DNA from: Bog-1340 sp964513515
GTDB lineage: Bacteria; Patescibacteriota; Minisyncoccia; Phycocordibacterales; GWA1-40-21
Direction of reading: 5' to 3'
Length of the DNA: 64,000 nucleotides
Assembly (NCBI GenBank): GCA_964513515.1
Contig: CAZEMP010000001.1
Location: forward strand, 1 to 64,000
Shown: piece after piece, positions 25,994 through 34,849 of the stretch
Layout: every line of letters begins with the position of its first letter
Position numbering within the stretch: position 1 is the first letter of the stretch
The notes under the pieces: model-generated
Database searches by the model: none
Told to the model about the DNA's origin: nothing
Seen by the model: the letters and a program-made list of their open reading frames with translations, nothing else
Translations under genes and position numbers: made by a program

Positions 25994-26111
25994 TAGTACT
26001 GCATTATCTCAAAATAAGTCATCATTGTCTACAATAAATAGTTCTCTTTCTTTTACACTTTGGTCATGATAAAATCTACTTATATATTACCTTATTAATT
26101 AATAAAATATT

Positions 26112-26636
26112 ATGCAAAGAGAAGAACCATTATCAAGAAGTGAATTGAGAAAAACGAGACCGTCAATGAGACATCTTTATATATCTCAAAGAGAACAACT
26201 TACTGCCACTCAAAGATTTGCAACATGGATTACAGAGAGTATAGGTACAATGGGTTTTTTCTACATATTAGTTGTTTGGACAGCCCTTTGGATGGGTTGG
26301 AATTTCTTAGCTTCAGAAAATTTACGGTTTGATACTGTACCAACCTTCTTTGTTTGGATTTTTATATCAAACATGATGCAGCTTTTCTTTTTACCAATCA
26401 TTATGGTGGGACAAAATCTTCAAGGTTTTCATGCGGATGCTCGTGCCCAAGCAGATTTTGAGCTAAATCAGATCGCAGAAAGAGAGATAGATACAGTATT
26501 GATACATCTTGAGAATCAAAATGAGCATATATTAAATGTGACCGAAAATACTGATAAGATTTTGAAACACCTTGAAAATCAGAATGATCTTATTATAAGT
26601 ATATTGAAGGAGCTAAAAGGTGGTTCTAAAAAATAA
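26112..26636 (+). CDS. DUF1003 membrane protein
   Basis: The 174-residue protein matches the DUF1003 layout: a polar N-terminus, two transmembrane helices (about 50-67 and 78-100) separated by a short loop, then AQADFELNQIAEREIDTVL and a C-terminal helix with repeated HLENQN segments (two copies near 136-141 and 156-161). The function of the family is unknown. It is 8 nt ahead of cysS and is probably cotranscribed. Confidence 0.88.
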   Translation: MQREEPLSRSELRKTRPSMRHLYISQREQLTATQRFATWITESIGTMGFFYILVVWTALWMGWNFLASENLRFDTVPTFFVWIFISNMMQLFFLPIIMVGQNLQGFHADARAQADFELNQIAEREIDTVLIHLENQNEHILNVTENTDKILKHLENQNDLIISILKELKGGSKK

Positions 26637-26644
26637 CTGATAAA

Positions 26645-28093
26645 ATGTTGAGCTTTTTTAGAAATATATTTAAAAATAATTATAAGGATATTTATCTTTA
26701 TAATACTCTTACTAGAAAGAAGGATTTATTTAAGCCAATTAAATCTGGGAAGCTTTCTTTTTATCAATGTGGACCAACGGTATATTGGGTTCAACATATT
26801 GGTAATATGCGAGCGATGGTGATTGCAGATATTTTGGATAGAAGCTTTAAATATTTAGGCTATAGTGTCAAATTTGTACGCAATTATACTGACGTTGGTC
26901 ATCTTACTTCAGATCAGGATTCGGGAGAGGATAAAATGGAAAAGGCATCAAAAAGAGAAAACGCTTCAGTAAAAGAAATATCAGAAAAATATGTAAAGGT
27001 ATTTGAAAATGATGTAAATGAGCTCAATACCCTATCTCCAGATTACAAACCTAAAGCGACAGAATATGTTGATGAAATGATCAGTATGGTTTCTACTTTA
27101 CTTCAAAAAGGTTTTGCTTATAGCACAGACCTCGCGGTATATTTTGATGTTTCCAAGGTACAAGATTATACAAAATTATCCAAACAGAATCTTGAAGAAA
27201 ATATTTCAGGTGCCGGAACGGGTGATGTTGAGGATCCACAAAAGAAACACCCAGCAGATTTTTCTCTTTGGTTCTTTAAGGCTGGTAAACATAAAAATGC
27301 ATTACAGTATTGGAAATCTCCTTTTAATTCTGCTCTTGTTTCAAGTGGAGAAGGTTTTCCTGGATGGCACATTGAATGTTCGGCAATGATAAGAAAGCTT
27401 CTTGGAAAAACTATAGATATTCATATGGGAGGTATAGAGCATGTTCCAGTCCACCACACCAATGAAATAGCTCAAAGTGAGTCAGTAAACGATGTTCCGT
27501 TAGCAAATTATTGGCTACATAATGAATGGTTGGTTACAAACAATGCAAAGATGGCAAAATCAGAAGGCACAAGCATTACTTTGGCAGACATAAAAGAAAA
27601 AGGTTTCAATCCCCTATCTCTGCGATTTTTCTTTTTACAAGCACATTATAGATCAAGACAGAATTTTACATGGGAAGCATTGGAAGCAGCGCAAAATGGT
27701 TATAAAAATTTATTAAATCATATTGCATCTTTAGGCACACAAATTGGTAAAATAAATGAAAATTTTAAAACTTTATTTACAGAAAAGCTTACTGATGATC
27801 TTAACACCCCACAAGCCCTTGCTGTACTTTTTGAAGTTTTAAAATCGAATATTTCAAATGCAGACAAACTTGCTACGGTTCTAGATTTTGACAATGTTTT
27901 AGGACTTAGATTAAAAGGATCTATTTATAAAAAGGAAGAATTATCAATTGAGGTAAAAAATCTTATAGAATTGAGAAAAAACGCTAGAGATGCTAAAGAT
28001 TGGAAGAAATCAGATGAATTAAGACATAAGATTGAGAGTATGGGTTATCAAATAAAAGATTCTTCTACTGGTTCTGATGTAAATAAGATATAA
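26645..28093 (+). CDS. cysS: Cysteine-tRNA ligase
   Basis: The 482-residue class I synthetase contains the zinc-ligand CGPTVYWVQHIGNMRA block near 39-54 (HIGN is the HIGH motif), GWHIECSAM with the second Cys ligand near 241, HHTNEIAQSE with His/Glu ligands near 271, and KMAKSEGTSI near 302 (KMSKS equivalent). The length is normal. It charges tRNA-Cys. A short poly-T region follows the gene at about 28100-28130. Confidence 0.96.
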   Translation: MLSFFRNIFKNNYKDIYLYNTLTRKKDLFKPIKSGKLSFYQCGPTVYWVQHIGNMRAMVIADILDRSFKYLGYSVKFVRNYTDVGHLTSDQDSGEDKMEKASKRENASVKEISEKYVKVFENDVNELNTLSPDYKPKATEYVDEMISMVSTLLQKGFAYSTDLAVYFDVSKVQDYTKLSKQNLEENISGAGTGDVEDPQKKHPADFSLWFFKAGKHKNALQYWKSPFNSALVSSGEGFPGWHIECSAMIRKLLGKTIDIHMGGIEHVPVHHTNEIAQSESVNDVPLANYWLHNEWLVTNNAKMAKSEGTSITLADIKEKGFNPLSLRFFFLQAHYRSRQNFTWEALEAAQNGYKNLLNHIASLGTQIGKINENFKTLFTEKLTDDLNTPQALAVLFEVLKSNISNADKLATVLDFDNVLGLRLKGSIYKKEELSIEVKNLIELRKNARDAKDWKKSDELRHKIESMGYQIKDSSTGSDVNKI

Positions 28094-28195
28094 AAAGAGG
28101 TTTTTTCCTCCATAAAACCCTTTTTTTCTTTCCACAGTTTAAACACATATTATTCTATATATATCTATTGTGGATCTTTTACTCACCATGATAAA

Positions 28196-29590
28196 ATGTT
28201 TCTCATGTCGGTTACTGAACACAGAAAAATAAATATAAGAATTCCACCTCAAAATATAGAATCTGAGAAAGCACTTCTTGGTTCTATTATGCTTCGTCCA
28301 GAAGCACTTGTTGAGATCATGGATATTATTCGTCCAGAAGCTTTTTATGCTGATAAGCACAAAACTATTTTTGAAGCGATGGTTCATCTTTATGAAAAAA
28401 GAGAACCGATAGACCTTCTCACCCTGTCTTCAAAACTAAAAGAATCTGTAGATTTAGACAGAATAGGTGGAATGAGCTATCTAACAGAAATAGTAAATGT
28501 TGTCCCCTCTTCCTCAAATGCAGAACACTATGCAACTATTGTTTCTAAAAAGCACACAATGCGTAAGCTTATAGAAGCAGCAGAACATATTGCAAAAATA
28601 GGATATGACGAGGAGCATGAGATTGAAGAACTGTTAGATAGAGCTGAGAAAAAAATATACGAAGTTACTGCTAAAAATCTTTCTGGAAAATACGTAGAAA
28701 TGAAAGATGTTTTAAGTGATGCTATGGAAAGACTTGATAGGCTCCATAAAACAAAAGGCGAACTTCGTGGTGTTCCTACAGGATTCAAAGATTTGGATAA
28801 GAAACTTTCTGGACTTCAAAATTCAGACCTTATAATACTTGCAGCACGACCTTCTATGGGAAAAACTTCTCTGGCACTAGATATTGCAAGAAATGCTGCT
28901 ATTCGTCACAATGTCCCTACTGCTATTTTCTCTCTAGAAATGAGTACGCAACAGCTAGTAGACAGAATGCTTTCAGCAGAGTCTAAAGTTGATGCTTGGA
29001 GACTAAGAACCGGCGCTCTAAATCTAGAAGAAGAGTTTGGAAGAATAACAGCTGCACTCGACCCTCTTTCAAAGGCTCCTTTATATATTGATGATCAAGC
29101 TGCAAATAATATTTTAAAAATACGTTCTGTTGTCAGGCGTCTTAAACATGAAAAGAAACTTGGTCTTGTGATTATAGATTACTTACAACTTATGACACCA
29201 GTTCATACAAAAGGTGGTGACAATATGGTGCAACAAATTACAGAGATTTCTCATTCTTTAAAACAATTAGCAAAAGAATTTGATATTCCAGTCATTGCTC
29301 TTTCACAGCTTTCTCGTGCTGTGGAGCAAAGAGGAGGAAAACCAAGACTTTCAGACTTGAGAGATTCTGGTTCTATTGAACAGGATGCCGATGTGGTCAT
29401 GTTTATTCACCGTGACCAAAATGACGAAGGAGGTGGAAAGAAACAGAATGCAGAGATTCTTATCGAAAAACACAGAAATGGACCTACGGGTAAAATAGAT
29501 CTATTCTTTGATGGAGATAAATCATCTTTTCTATCGATAGATCATTCAGCACAATTTGGGGACTTCAATAACAACCCAAGTGTCTTTTAG
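28196..29590 (+). CDS. dnaB: Replicative DNA helicase DnaB
   Basis: The 464-residue protein has an N-terminal domain (about 10-115, IPPQNIESEKALLGSIMLRP), a linker helix and a RecA-like C-terminal domain with Walker A ARPSMGKTS near 224-232, Walker B LVIIDYLQLM near 325 and SQLSRAVEQRGGKPRLSDL near 370. It unwinds DNA at the fork and recruits DnaG (38781). The ATG at 28205 three codons later is an equally good start. The gene is not interrupted by an intein. Confidence 0.97.
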   Translation: MFLMSVTEHRKINIRIPPQNIESEKALLGSIMLRPEALVEIMDIIRPEAFYADKHKTIFEAMVHLYEKREPIDLLTLSSKLKESVDLDRIGGMSYLTEIVNVVPSSSNAEHYATIVSKKHTMRKLIEAAEHIAKIGYDEEHEIEELLDRAEKKIYEVTAKNLSGKYVEMKDVLSDAMERLDRLHKTKGELRGVPTGFKDLDKKLSGLQNSDLIILAARPSMGKTSLALDIARNAAIRHNVPTAIFSLEMSTQQLVDRMLSAESKVDAWRLRTGALNLEEEFGRITAALDPLSKAPLYIDDQAANNILKIRSVVRRLKHEKKLGLVIIDYLQLMTPVHTKGGDNMVQQITEISHSLKQLAKEFDIPVIALSQLSRAVEQRGGKPRLSDLRDSGSIEQDADVVMFIHRDQNDEGGGKKQNAEILIEKHRNGPTGKIDLFFDGDKSSFLSIDHSAQFGDFNNNPSVF

Positions 29591-29640
29591 GTTGCGAATC
29601 AACAAATGTAACGAATAATACGAATGGCTACAAATAAAAT
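29590..29640. repeat. Dispersed ATTCGTA-type repeat, copy 3, overlapping a start codon
   Basis: AACGAATAATACGAATGGCTACAAATAA. The ATGGCTACAAATAA part is also present in non-coding copies at 35638 and 50884, and here it supplies the first codons of the GxxExxY gene. Confidence 0.6.
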
Positions 29641-30001
29641 ACAGGAAAAAGTATTATATCCAGAATTATCATATATATTAGTTGGTGTACTTTTTTCTAC
29701 CCATAATGAAATTGGTCCATACGCAAGAGAAAAACAGTATAATGATCTTATTGAAATAAAATTGAAAGAATCTAAAGTTCCATACAAACGTGAATTTAAA
29801 ATAGCCGACTCTGGAAATATCCTAGATTTTTTAATTGATAATAAGATCATATTGGAAACAAAAGCTACGAGAATTATTACAAAAGAACACTATAGACAAA
29901 TACAAAATTATTTACAAGCCACTGGTATTAAACTCGGTATTCTGATAAATTTTAGTAATAGATATGTAAAGCCAATTAGAGTTTTAAAAATGGATCTATA
30001 A
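29624..30001 (+). CDS. GxxExxY protein
   Basis: The 125-residue protein has the family core: YILVGVLFSTHNEIGPYARE near 17-36, KQYNDLIEIKLKESKVPYKR near 37-56, and a later ILETKATRIITKEHYRQIQN block near 76-95 that is related to PD-(D/E)xK nucleases (D-ILDFLID then ILETK). The function is unproven; nuclease activity is often suggested. It is flanked on both sides by copies of the dispersed repeat, and its initiator region comes from one. Confidence 0.85.
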   Translation: MATNKIQEKVLYPELSYILVGVLFSTHNEIGPYAREKQYNDLIEIKLKESKVPYKREFKIADSGNILDFLIDNKIILETKATRIITKEHYRQIQNYLQATGIKLGILINFSNRYVKPIRVLKMDL

Positions 30002-30058
30002 TTATTTGTAGCCATTCGTATCATTAGTATAATTCGCATATTTGCAAACATATGAATT
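30000..30058. repeat. Dispersed ATTCGTA-type repeat, copy 4
   Basis: TTATTTGTAGCCATTCGTAT then CATTAGTATAATTCGCATAT, in reverse orientation to copy 3; the pair brackets the GxxExxY gene. Confidence 0.6.
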
Positions 30059-30669
30059 CGATTGATAAACTTATTCAAATATTTTCAGAATTTCCTGGTA
30101 TCGGCCCCAAGCAAGCGAGAAGATTTGTTTATTTTTTAATAAACAGAAACGAAGCTTATATTGAAGAATTAAAAAATCAAATCTCTGAACTTAGAAAGGG
30201 TGTTAGCTCTTGTTTTGATTGTAAAAGGTACTTTTTTTCAAAGTTCGACACCCAAACTTTATGTAGTATTTGTTCAGATAAAACTCGGGACACAAGTATA
30301 CTTATGATAGTAAGTCGTGATATAGATTTGGAAAATATTGAAAAAGGACACAGTTTTCTTGGTAAATATTTTGTACTTGGTGGACTTGTACCAATACTTG
30401 ATAAAAATCCTGAGCAAAGGATTCGTTTGAAAGAACTTTTAGCTCTTGTGAGTAGAATGTCAGACAAAGGTTTGAAAGAAATAATATTGGGTCTTGATGC
30501 AAACTCTGAGGCCGAATATACAGGTAATATTTTGAAAACTTCCCTCTCCCCCATCACAGAAAAATATTCTATAAAAATATCTGAGCTTGGTCGCGGACTT
30601 TCTACAGGAACAGAGCTTGAATATTCTGATCCAGAAACTATTAAGAATGCATTGAAGAATAGAAGTTGA
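30052..30669 (+). CDS. recR: Recombination protein RecR
   Basis: The 205-residue protein has an N-terminal helix-hairpin-helix (FPGIGPKQARRFVYFL near 14-29), a zinc motif with four Cys in CFDCKRYF...LCSIC near 54-75, a Toprim domain (ILMIVSRDIDLENIEKG) and the C-terminal LGLDANSEAEYT. RecR loads RecA with RecO at gaps. The position downstream of dnaB is common but not diagnostic. Confidence 0.95.
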   Translation: MNSIDKLIQIFSEFPGIGPKQARRFVYFLINRNEAYIEELKNQISELRKGVSSCFDCKRYFFSKFDTQTLCSICSDKTRDTSILMIVSRDIDLENIEKGHSFLGKYFVLGGLVPILDKNPEQRIRLKELLALVSRMSDKGLKEIILGLDANSEAEYTGNILKTSLSPITEKYSIKISELGRGLSTGTELEYSDPETIKNALKNRS

Positions 30670-30679
30670 AAGTAAAAGG

Positions 30680-30714
30680 AAAGGCGGCATGCAGTTTAGT
30701 AACCACACGCCGCC
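30680..30714 (-). terminator. Terminator of the 30731 gene
   Basis: AAGGCGGCATG / CACGCCGCCTT hairpin followed on the minus strand by CCTTTTAC; it sits between convergent recR and the minus-strand gene. Confidence 0.7.
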
Positions 30715-30730
30715 TTCAGTTGGAAACATT

Positions 30731-31168
30731 CTACACACGGGACACCGTCCTTATGTAGAGATTTCCGGAAAATCTCCCGATGACATACTTTGTCATAACG
30801 AGAGAATTTTCTGACAGTGTGTTAAAGAACTTTTTTGAGACTGACACGCTGTCTTGCTTACCATCAAGCCTCACCCACACAGACCAGTTGGCTGGCTCGG
30901 TTACGAAGTGAGGCATGCTGGTTTTCGTGGCCGCATTGGGTATTAGGATCATCTTAGTGTGTGATGGGGTGAACCTTTTTTTAACCACACGGCCCACTTT
31001 TCGACTCGGTTTCAGAAACCATGAGTCGAGTACTAAGAACAAACCTTCTAGGATGAGCCATATCGATATTAGGACGCTCACCAGTAGGATGATCATGACG
31101 ATTGTGCCAAGAGGCCAATCGCAGATCCCCCATCTGATCATAGTCCACAGTTCGTTCAAGAAACTCAT
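30731..31168 (-). CDS. Hypothetical membrane protein, 145 aa
   Basis: No family is recognised. The start at 31168 is chosen because GGAGG lies 6 nt before it; the longer frame from 31201 would read through that site. The first 55 residues contain one or two hydrophobic helices (GTIVMIILLVSVLISIWLIL near 22-41), and the remainder is basic and soluble (KPSRKVGRVVKKRFTPSHTK near 54-73), so it is likely anchored with a cytoplasmic or exported tail. It has its own promoter at 31216-31244 and terminator at 30680. Composition is richer in GC than the adjacent recR. Confidence 0.75.
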   Translation of the reverse strand: MSFLNELWTMIRWGICDWPLGTIVMIILLVSVLISIWLILEGLFLVLDSWFLKPSRKVGRVVKKRFTPSHTKMILIPNAATKTSMPHFVTEPANWSVWVRLDGKQDSVSVSKKFFNTLSENSLVMTKYVIGRFSGNLYIRTVSRV

Positions 31169-31215
31169 GATGTCCTCCATAGGGTACGATTTACCACTCA
31201 ATATTCACTCTATCA

Positions 31216-31244
31216 ATTGTAACATACTAAATAATAATAGTCAA
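31216..31244 (-). promoter_or_regulatory. Promoter of the 30731 gene
   Basis: Minus-strand TTGACT (31239-31244), 17-nt spacer, TACAAT (31216-31221). Confidence 0.65.
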
Positions 31245-31307
31245 TATTTATGTATAATTAATAAATTTATTCTTTAAATTATAGTTTCATCGGTTTTTAA
31301 AAGTAGA

Positions 31308-31335
31308 AGAGCCCCTCCGTTGCCGGAGGGGCTCT
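31308..31335 (-). terminator. Terminator of the 31358 gene
   Basis: AGAGCCCCTCC GTTGCC GGAGGGGCTCT. The stem and loop are the same as those at 31943-31968, 600 bp away. Confidence 0.8.
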
Positions 31336-31357
31336 CTTGAATCCTAGAGCTGAAAGC

Positions 31358-31846
31358 TCAGGGATTTTTTTGTTCTTCTTCTTCGATGGCGACACCGGCG
31401 TACCACATGGTGTCTTCCCAGCCCACGTCGTTGCGAACGACGCAGACGAACCGTTCACCTTCCTTGGCATCACCCTTTGGCTTCTCCACGTAGAAGGTAG
31501 CGGAGCACCAGTTGCCGTTCTCATCCTGCCAGTGGGTAGTGTTCGGCCTGGTGTCGATCAGATGCGGATCTTCCTCATTCTTGGCAGCGAGCGAGTACGG
31601 ATCGGCAGGCACGAGCCCCCGCTTCGCATACTCCACATCCGCCGTTTCGTGTGTGAGGAATTTGCCTGGACAGAAAAGGTGGATTTTGACTTTATCCCCC
31701 TTTCCTCTCGGCATCTTCGCGACAACCTCGTCGGTCGTGAGTTTCCTCAGACCAGTCGCATCGAGTGCCTCATGTGGCGATCTCGAACGAATGACCGGGA
31801 CTTCGTAGACTTCTTCCATCATCGTATTGATCTGGCCTCCCATCAT
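31358..31846 (-). CDS. Hypothetical accessory protein, 162 aa
   Basis: No family is recognised. The protein is hydrophilic and without membrane segments. Features include an early Met-rich start (several candidate ATG codons at 31846, 31843 and 31822), a basic stretch PRGKGDKVKIHLF near 46-58, and a C-terminal GERFVCVVRNDVGWEDTMWY near 130-149 with an acidic EEEEQ tail. AGGAG lies 12 nt before the first ATG, and GGGAGG before the third. It is a self-contained unit with promoter (31900-31928) and terminator (31308-31335), and third codon positions are strongly G/C-rich. Confidence 0.75.
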   Translation of the reverse strand: MMGGQINTMMEEVYEVPVIRSRSPHEALDATGLRKLTTDEVVAKMPRGKGDKVKIHLFCPGKFLTHETADVEYAKRGLVPADPYSLAAKNEEDPHLIDTRPNTTHWQDENGNWCSATFYVEKPKGDAKEGERFVCVVRNDVGWEDTMWYAGVAIEEEEQKNP

Positions 31847-31899
31847 GCGTCGTCACCTCTCCTAGAATAAAAAATTACTGCAGAGAACATTTCTGGAAA

Positions 31900-31928
31900 A
31901 CTATACACTTTATATTTGTATATATCAA
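31900..31928 (-). promoter_or_regulatory. Promoter of the 31358 gene
   Basis: Minus-strand TTGATA (31923-31928), 17-nt spacer, TATAGT (31900-31905). Confidence 0.65.
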
Positions 31929-31942
31929 GAGATTAAAAGAAT

Positions 31943-31968
31943 GAGCCCCTCCGTTGCCGGAGGGGCTC
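31943..31968 (-). terminator. Terminator of the 31982 gene
   Basis: GAGCCCCTCC GTTGCC GGAGGGGCTC, the same stem and loop as the terminator at 31308. Confidence 0.8.
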
Positions 31969-31981
31969 TCTGAACTCTTAG

Positions 31982-32428
31982 CTACTTTTTTACACCAATA
32001 TAGCGATAAAGATCGCTCCAGTAGCTTGAGACAAATACGTCTAGACAGAGAGCACGTTTCTCTGCACTACCAGTTAGATAGGCAGCGGAGCACTCTTTGC
32101 TGTATCCGAGAGAAACAATCGGGAATTTCTTTTGTAGATTTGGCTTTTGGGTAGCCAGACTCAAAAGATCCCAGAATGAACCAGGCATGTACGCTACCTT
32201 ATCCATTTGAGCCCGAACCTCATCTCGAAACATATTTTTATCGAAGTGGAAAAGTGCGATTTCTTTCTTCACCACCTTCGCATTACTTGATCGGGGAAAG
32301 TTTTGTTGATCAATTTTGCTATCTATCCAATCAAACCTCCCCAATCGCACAGCATCTTCCACTTCTATCGTCTCATCGACCAAAAGAGTGAAAGTTTCCA
32401 TCGTATAGCCGATCACCCTGTCGGTCAT
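31982..32428 (-). CDS. Hypothetical accessory protein, 148 aa
   Basis: No family is recognised. The soluble 148-residue protein has an acidic N-terminal third (LLVDETIEVEDAVRLGRFDW near 15-34), a basic middle, two Cys residues (near 111 and 129) and an aromatic C-terminus (SYWSDLYRYIGVKK). A GAGGTGAAG ribosome site precedes the ATG. Promoter at 32482-32510 and terminator at 31943-31968 make it a monocistronic unit, third in a row of such minus-strand genes between recR and pyrG. Confidence 0.75.
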   Translation of the reverse strand: MTDRVIGYTMETFTLLVDETIEVEDAVRLGRFDWIDSKIDQQNFPRSSNAKVVKKEIALFHFDKNMFRDEVRAQMDKVAYMPGSFWDLLSLATQKPNLQKKFPIVSLGYSKECSAAYLTGSAEKRALCLDVFVSSYWSDLYRYIGVKK

Positions 32429-32481
32429 TTTAACTTCACCTCGTTACCAGAAATAACATTCGAAAAGAACAAGTCATGTGA

Positions 32482-32510
32482 ATAATACACATTTTAAATG
32501 TACATCACAA
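32482..32510 (-). promoter_or_regulatory. Promoter of the 31982 gene
   Basis: Minus-strand TTGTGA (32505-32510), 17-nt spacer, TATTAT (32482-32487). Confidence 0.55.
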
Positions 32511-32516
32511 TACAAA

Positions 32517-32543
32517 ACGAATTTTCACTTCGTGAAAATTCGT
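32517..32543 (-). terminator. Terminator after pyrG
   Basis: ACGAATTTTCAC TTC GTGAAAATTCGT, followed on the minus strand by TTTTG. A short palindrome CCTGCCTGCGCAGGCAGG lies at about 32576-32593 between it and the pyrG stop. Confidence 0.7.
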
Positions 32544-32600
32544 CTTTTGTTTTTATATTTACTAAAACCTAGTACCTGCCTGCGCAGGCAGGCCTAGAAG

Positions 32601-34253
32601 CTATAACCTATTTTTAATTGCTGCCTTTATGAATTCAGTAAATAGTGGATGAGGTGAAAGTGGTCTCGCTAAAAATTCTGGATGGAATTGTGTACCTAAG
32701 AAAAACGGATGTACTTTTCTAGGTAGCTCTGCTATTTCCATAAGGATACCGCTGGGAGATTTGCCAGAAAACACTAACCCTGCATCTGTAAGCTGTTCTA
32801 TGTATTCGGGATTTACTTCATATCTATGCCTATGTCTTTCTTGCACTATGTTTTTTCCATAAGCTTCTTCTGCGATCGTTCCTTTTTCTAAATGAGCGTC
32901 ATATGCTCCAAGTCTCATACTTCCTCCATAATTATGTTCTTCAAGCTTCTTTTTCTGATCTGGCATTATATCTATAACAAGATTTTTTGAATTAGGATTT
33001 ATTTCTGCAGTTGTAGCATCTTTCAAACCTAAAACATTTCTTGCGTATTCAATGACCATAAGTTGCATACCATAGCAAAGCCCGAAATAAGGAATTTTAT
33101 TTTTTCTCGCATACTCTATTACAGAAAGCTTCCCTTCTATACCTGTTTCTCCAAAACCTCCAGGAACGATGATGCCATCAAATTTGTTTAAAGCTTTGAA
33201 ATCTGCCTTTTTGTCTCCTTCATAATCACGAGAGTTCACTATGTGTATGACAGCCTTTTTACCCATTTTATATGCAGAATATTTTATTGCTTCAAGTACA
33301 GAGATATATGCGTCAGTGAGAACAAAATCTCCGGTATTAAAATATTTCCCTACAATAGCTATATCCAATGTATCTTTTACACTTTTTACTTTATTTGCAA
33401 AATCAATCCATTCTTGTATTCCAGTTTCATTTTTCTTTTTACGTAAATGCAGAAGCTTCATCAGAATGTGAGTGATATTATCTTTTTCAAAATTTAAAGG
33501 TACATCAAAAACACTTTCAATATCTGGTGCAGAGATAACTTGTTCTACCGGCAAGCTACATGAAATAGCAATTTTCTCTTTTCTCCTATGATCCATTGGC
33601 ACTTCGCTTCTTGCGATGATGATATCTGGATTGATACCGTAAGAGTTCAATTGTCTGATCGCATTTTGTGTTGGCTTAGATTTCATCTCGCCAAGTTTTG
33701 ATGGTATAGGTAGATAGCTCACAATGACAAAAGCAACATCATGAGGATGCATAACTTTCATAACACGAGCTGCCTCCATGAACATTATGTTTTGATAGTC
33801 GCCAACAGTTCCTCCTATTTCTACAACTGTAATGTCGGATTTGTTTACCTTTCCAGATTTGGTGAATCTATGCACTATTTCATCTCTAATCTGTGGTATT
33901 GCCTCTACACACTTTCCACCGTATTTAAGGGCTCTTTCAGCCTCTATAACGTGTTTATAGACCATTCCTGAAGTAATATAGTCATCTGCCGTGAGGCTTT
34001 TATTGAGGAATCTTTCATAGTTTCCCATATCCTGATCTGTCTCAAGTCCAGAATCAAGAACAAAAACCTCGCCATGTTCTACAGGGTTCATTGTTCCAGC
34101 GTCTACATTTAAATACGGATCAACCTTAAGAAGATTTACCTTAAAACCTTTTGATTGAAGAAGGGCTCCAATAGATGAAGTCGCTATACCTTTACCAACT
34201 CCAGACATAACACCTCCGATAACAAAAATATATTTATGCGACTTACTTTTCAT
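32601..34253 (-). CDS. pyrG: CTP synthase
   Basis: The 550-residue enzyme makes CTP from UTP and glutamine. The N-terminal synthetase domain starts KYIFVIGGVMSGVGKGIATS (near 7-26) with the P-loop. The C-terminal class I glutamine amidotransferase domain has the nucleophile in YFGLCYGMQLMVIEYARN near 390 and the His/Glu pair in TQFHPEFLARP near 525. All catalytic blocks are intact. It is the only de novo pyrimidine gene seen in the window. Confidence 0.97.
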   Translation of the reverse strand: MKSKSHKYIFVIGGVMSGVGKGIATSSIGALLQSKGFKVNLLKVDPYLNVDAGTMNPVEHGEVFVLDSGLETDQDMGNYERFLNKSLTADDYITSGMVYKHVIEAERALKYGGKCVEAIPQIRDEIVHRFTKSGKVNKSDITVVEIGGTVGDYQNIMFMEAARVMKVMHPHDVAFVIVSYLPIPSKLGEMKSKPTQNAIRQLNSYGINPDIIIARSEVPMDHRRKEKIAISCSLPVEQVISAPDIESVFDVPLNFEKDNITHILMKLLHLRKKKNETGIQEWIDFANKVKSVKDTLDIAIVGKYFNTGDFVLTDAYISVLEAIKYSAYKMGKKAVIHIVNSRDYEGDKKADFKALNKFDGIIVPGGFGETGIEGKLSVIEYARKNKIPYFGLCYGMQLMVIEYARNVLGLKDATTAEINPNSKNLVIDIMPDQKKKLEEHNYGGSMRLGAYDAHLEKGTIAEEAYGKNIVQERHRHRYEVNPEYIEQLTDAGLVFSGKSPSGILMEIAELPRKVHPFFLGTQFHPEFLARPLSPHPLFTEFIKAAIKNRL

Positions 34254-34278
34254 GTTTTGATTTTATCAAAAATTTTTT

Positions 34279-34352
34279 GCATTGTCATTCCCGCGCATGC
34301 GGGAATCTAGGATTTAATTGAATCTGGATTCTCGCATGCGCGGGAATGACGA
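34279..34352. repeat. Inverted-repeat element (CATTCCCG / CGGGAATG), copy 2
   Basis: TGTCATTCCCGCGCATGCGG at the left and CGCATGCGCGGGAATGACG at the right, with TCTAG/TCTGGATT core parts. It lies in the pyrG-rplU gap. Confidence 0.75.
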
Positions 34353-34365
34353 GCGCGAAATAAAA

Positions 34366-34398
34366 TTAAGAGTCGCGCCTAGGTGGCGCGACTTTTAA
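34366..34398 (-). terminator. Terminator of rplU
   Basis: AAGTCGCGCC ACCTA GGCGCGACT on the minus strand, immediately after the rplU stop. Confidence 0.8.
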
Positions 34399-34399
34399 T

Positions 34400-34717
34400 T
34401 TACTTTATTGAATTTATTTTGACTTTAAAGAATGGCTGTCTGTGTCCGTTTTTCTTGAAGTATCTGCTTTTTTGTTTGTAATGTATCACAGTAACTGTTG
34501 GAAGCTTTCCTATTTCTTCTACTGTAGCTTCTACTTTTGCTCCTTTAATGAAAGGTGTACCAATAGTGGTATCTGTACCGTTATCCACCAAAAGAACCTC
34601 TTCAAAGGCTACTTTATCACCAATTTTGGCTGTATCTGAAAGCTTTTCTATCTTTATAGAATCACCTTTTGAAACCTTGTATTGCTTACCACCTGTTTTG
34701 ATTACTGCAAATTCCAT
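34400..34717 (-). CDS. rplU: 50S ribosomal protein bL21
   Basis: The 105-residue protein has the L21 pattern: MEFAVIKTGGKQYKVSKGDS at the start and the C-terminal YKQKSRYFKKNGHRQPF basic block near 80-96. It binds 23S rRNA. It is encoded alone with its own terminator, away from rpmA (23946), unlike the usual rplU-rpmA pair. Confidence 0.96.
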   Translation of the reverse strand: MEFAVIKTGGKQYKVSKGDSIKIEKLSDTAKIGDKVAFEEVLLVDNGTDTTIGTPFIKGAKVEATVEEIGKLPTVTVIHYKQKSRYFKKNGHRQPFFKVKINSIK

Positions 34718-34849
34718 AGGTCAATATACTACATGAAAATTAAAACTTTTGCAATACATAAAAAACAGCTAAATTTTTGTTTATTTAAACTAATCTGATA
34801 TAATCAGAGAACTTTATTAATTAAAATCGTCTTATAAAATTAAAAGATT

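Noticed and set aside
30731..32428. Integron cassette array
   Set aside because: The single-gene units recall cassettes, but each has its own promoter and terminator and no integrase or attC-like sites are seen.
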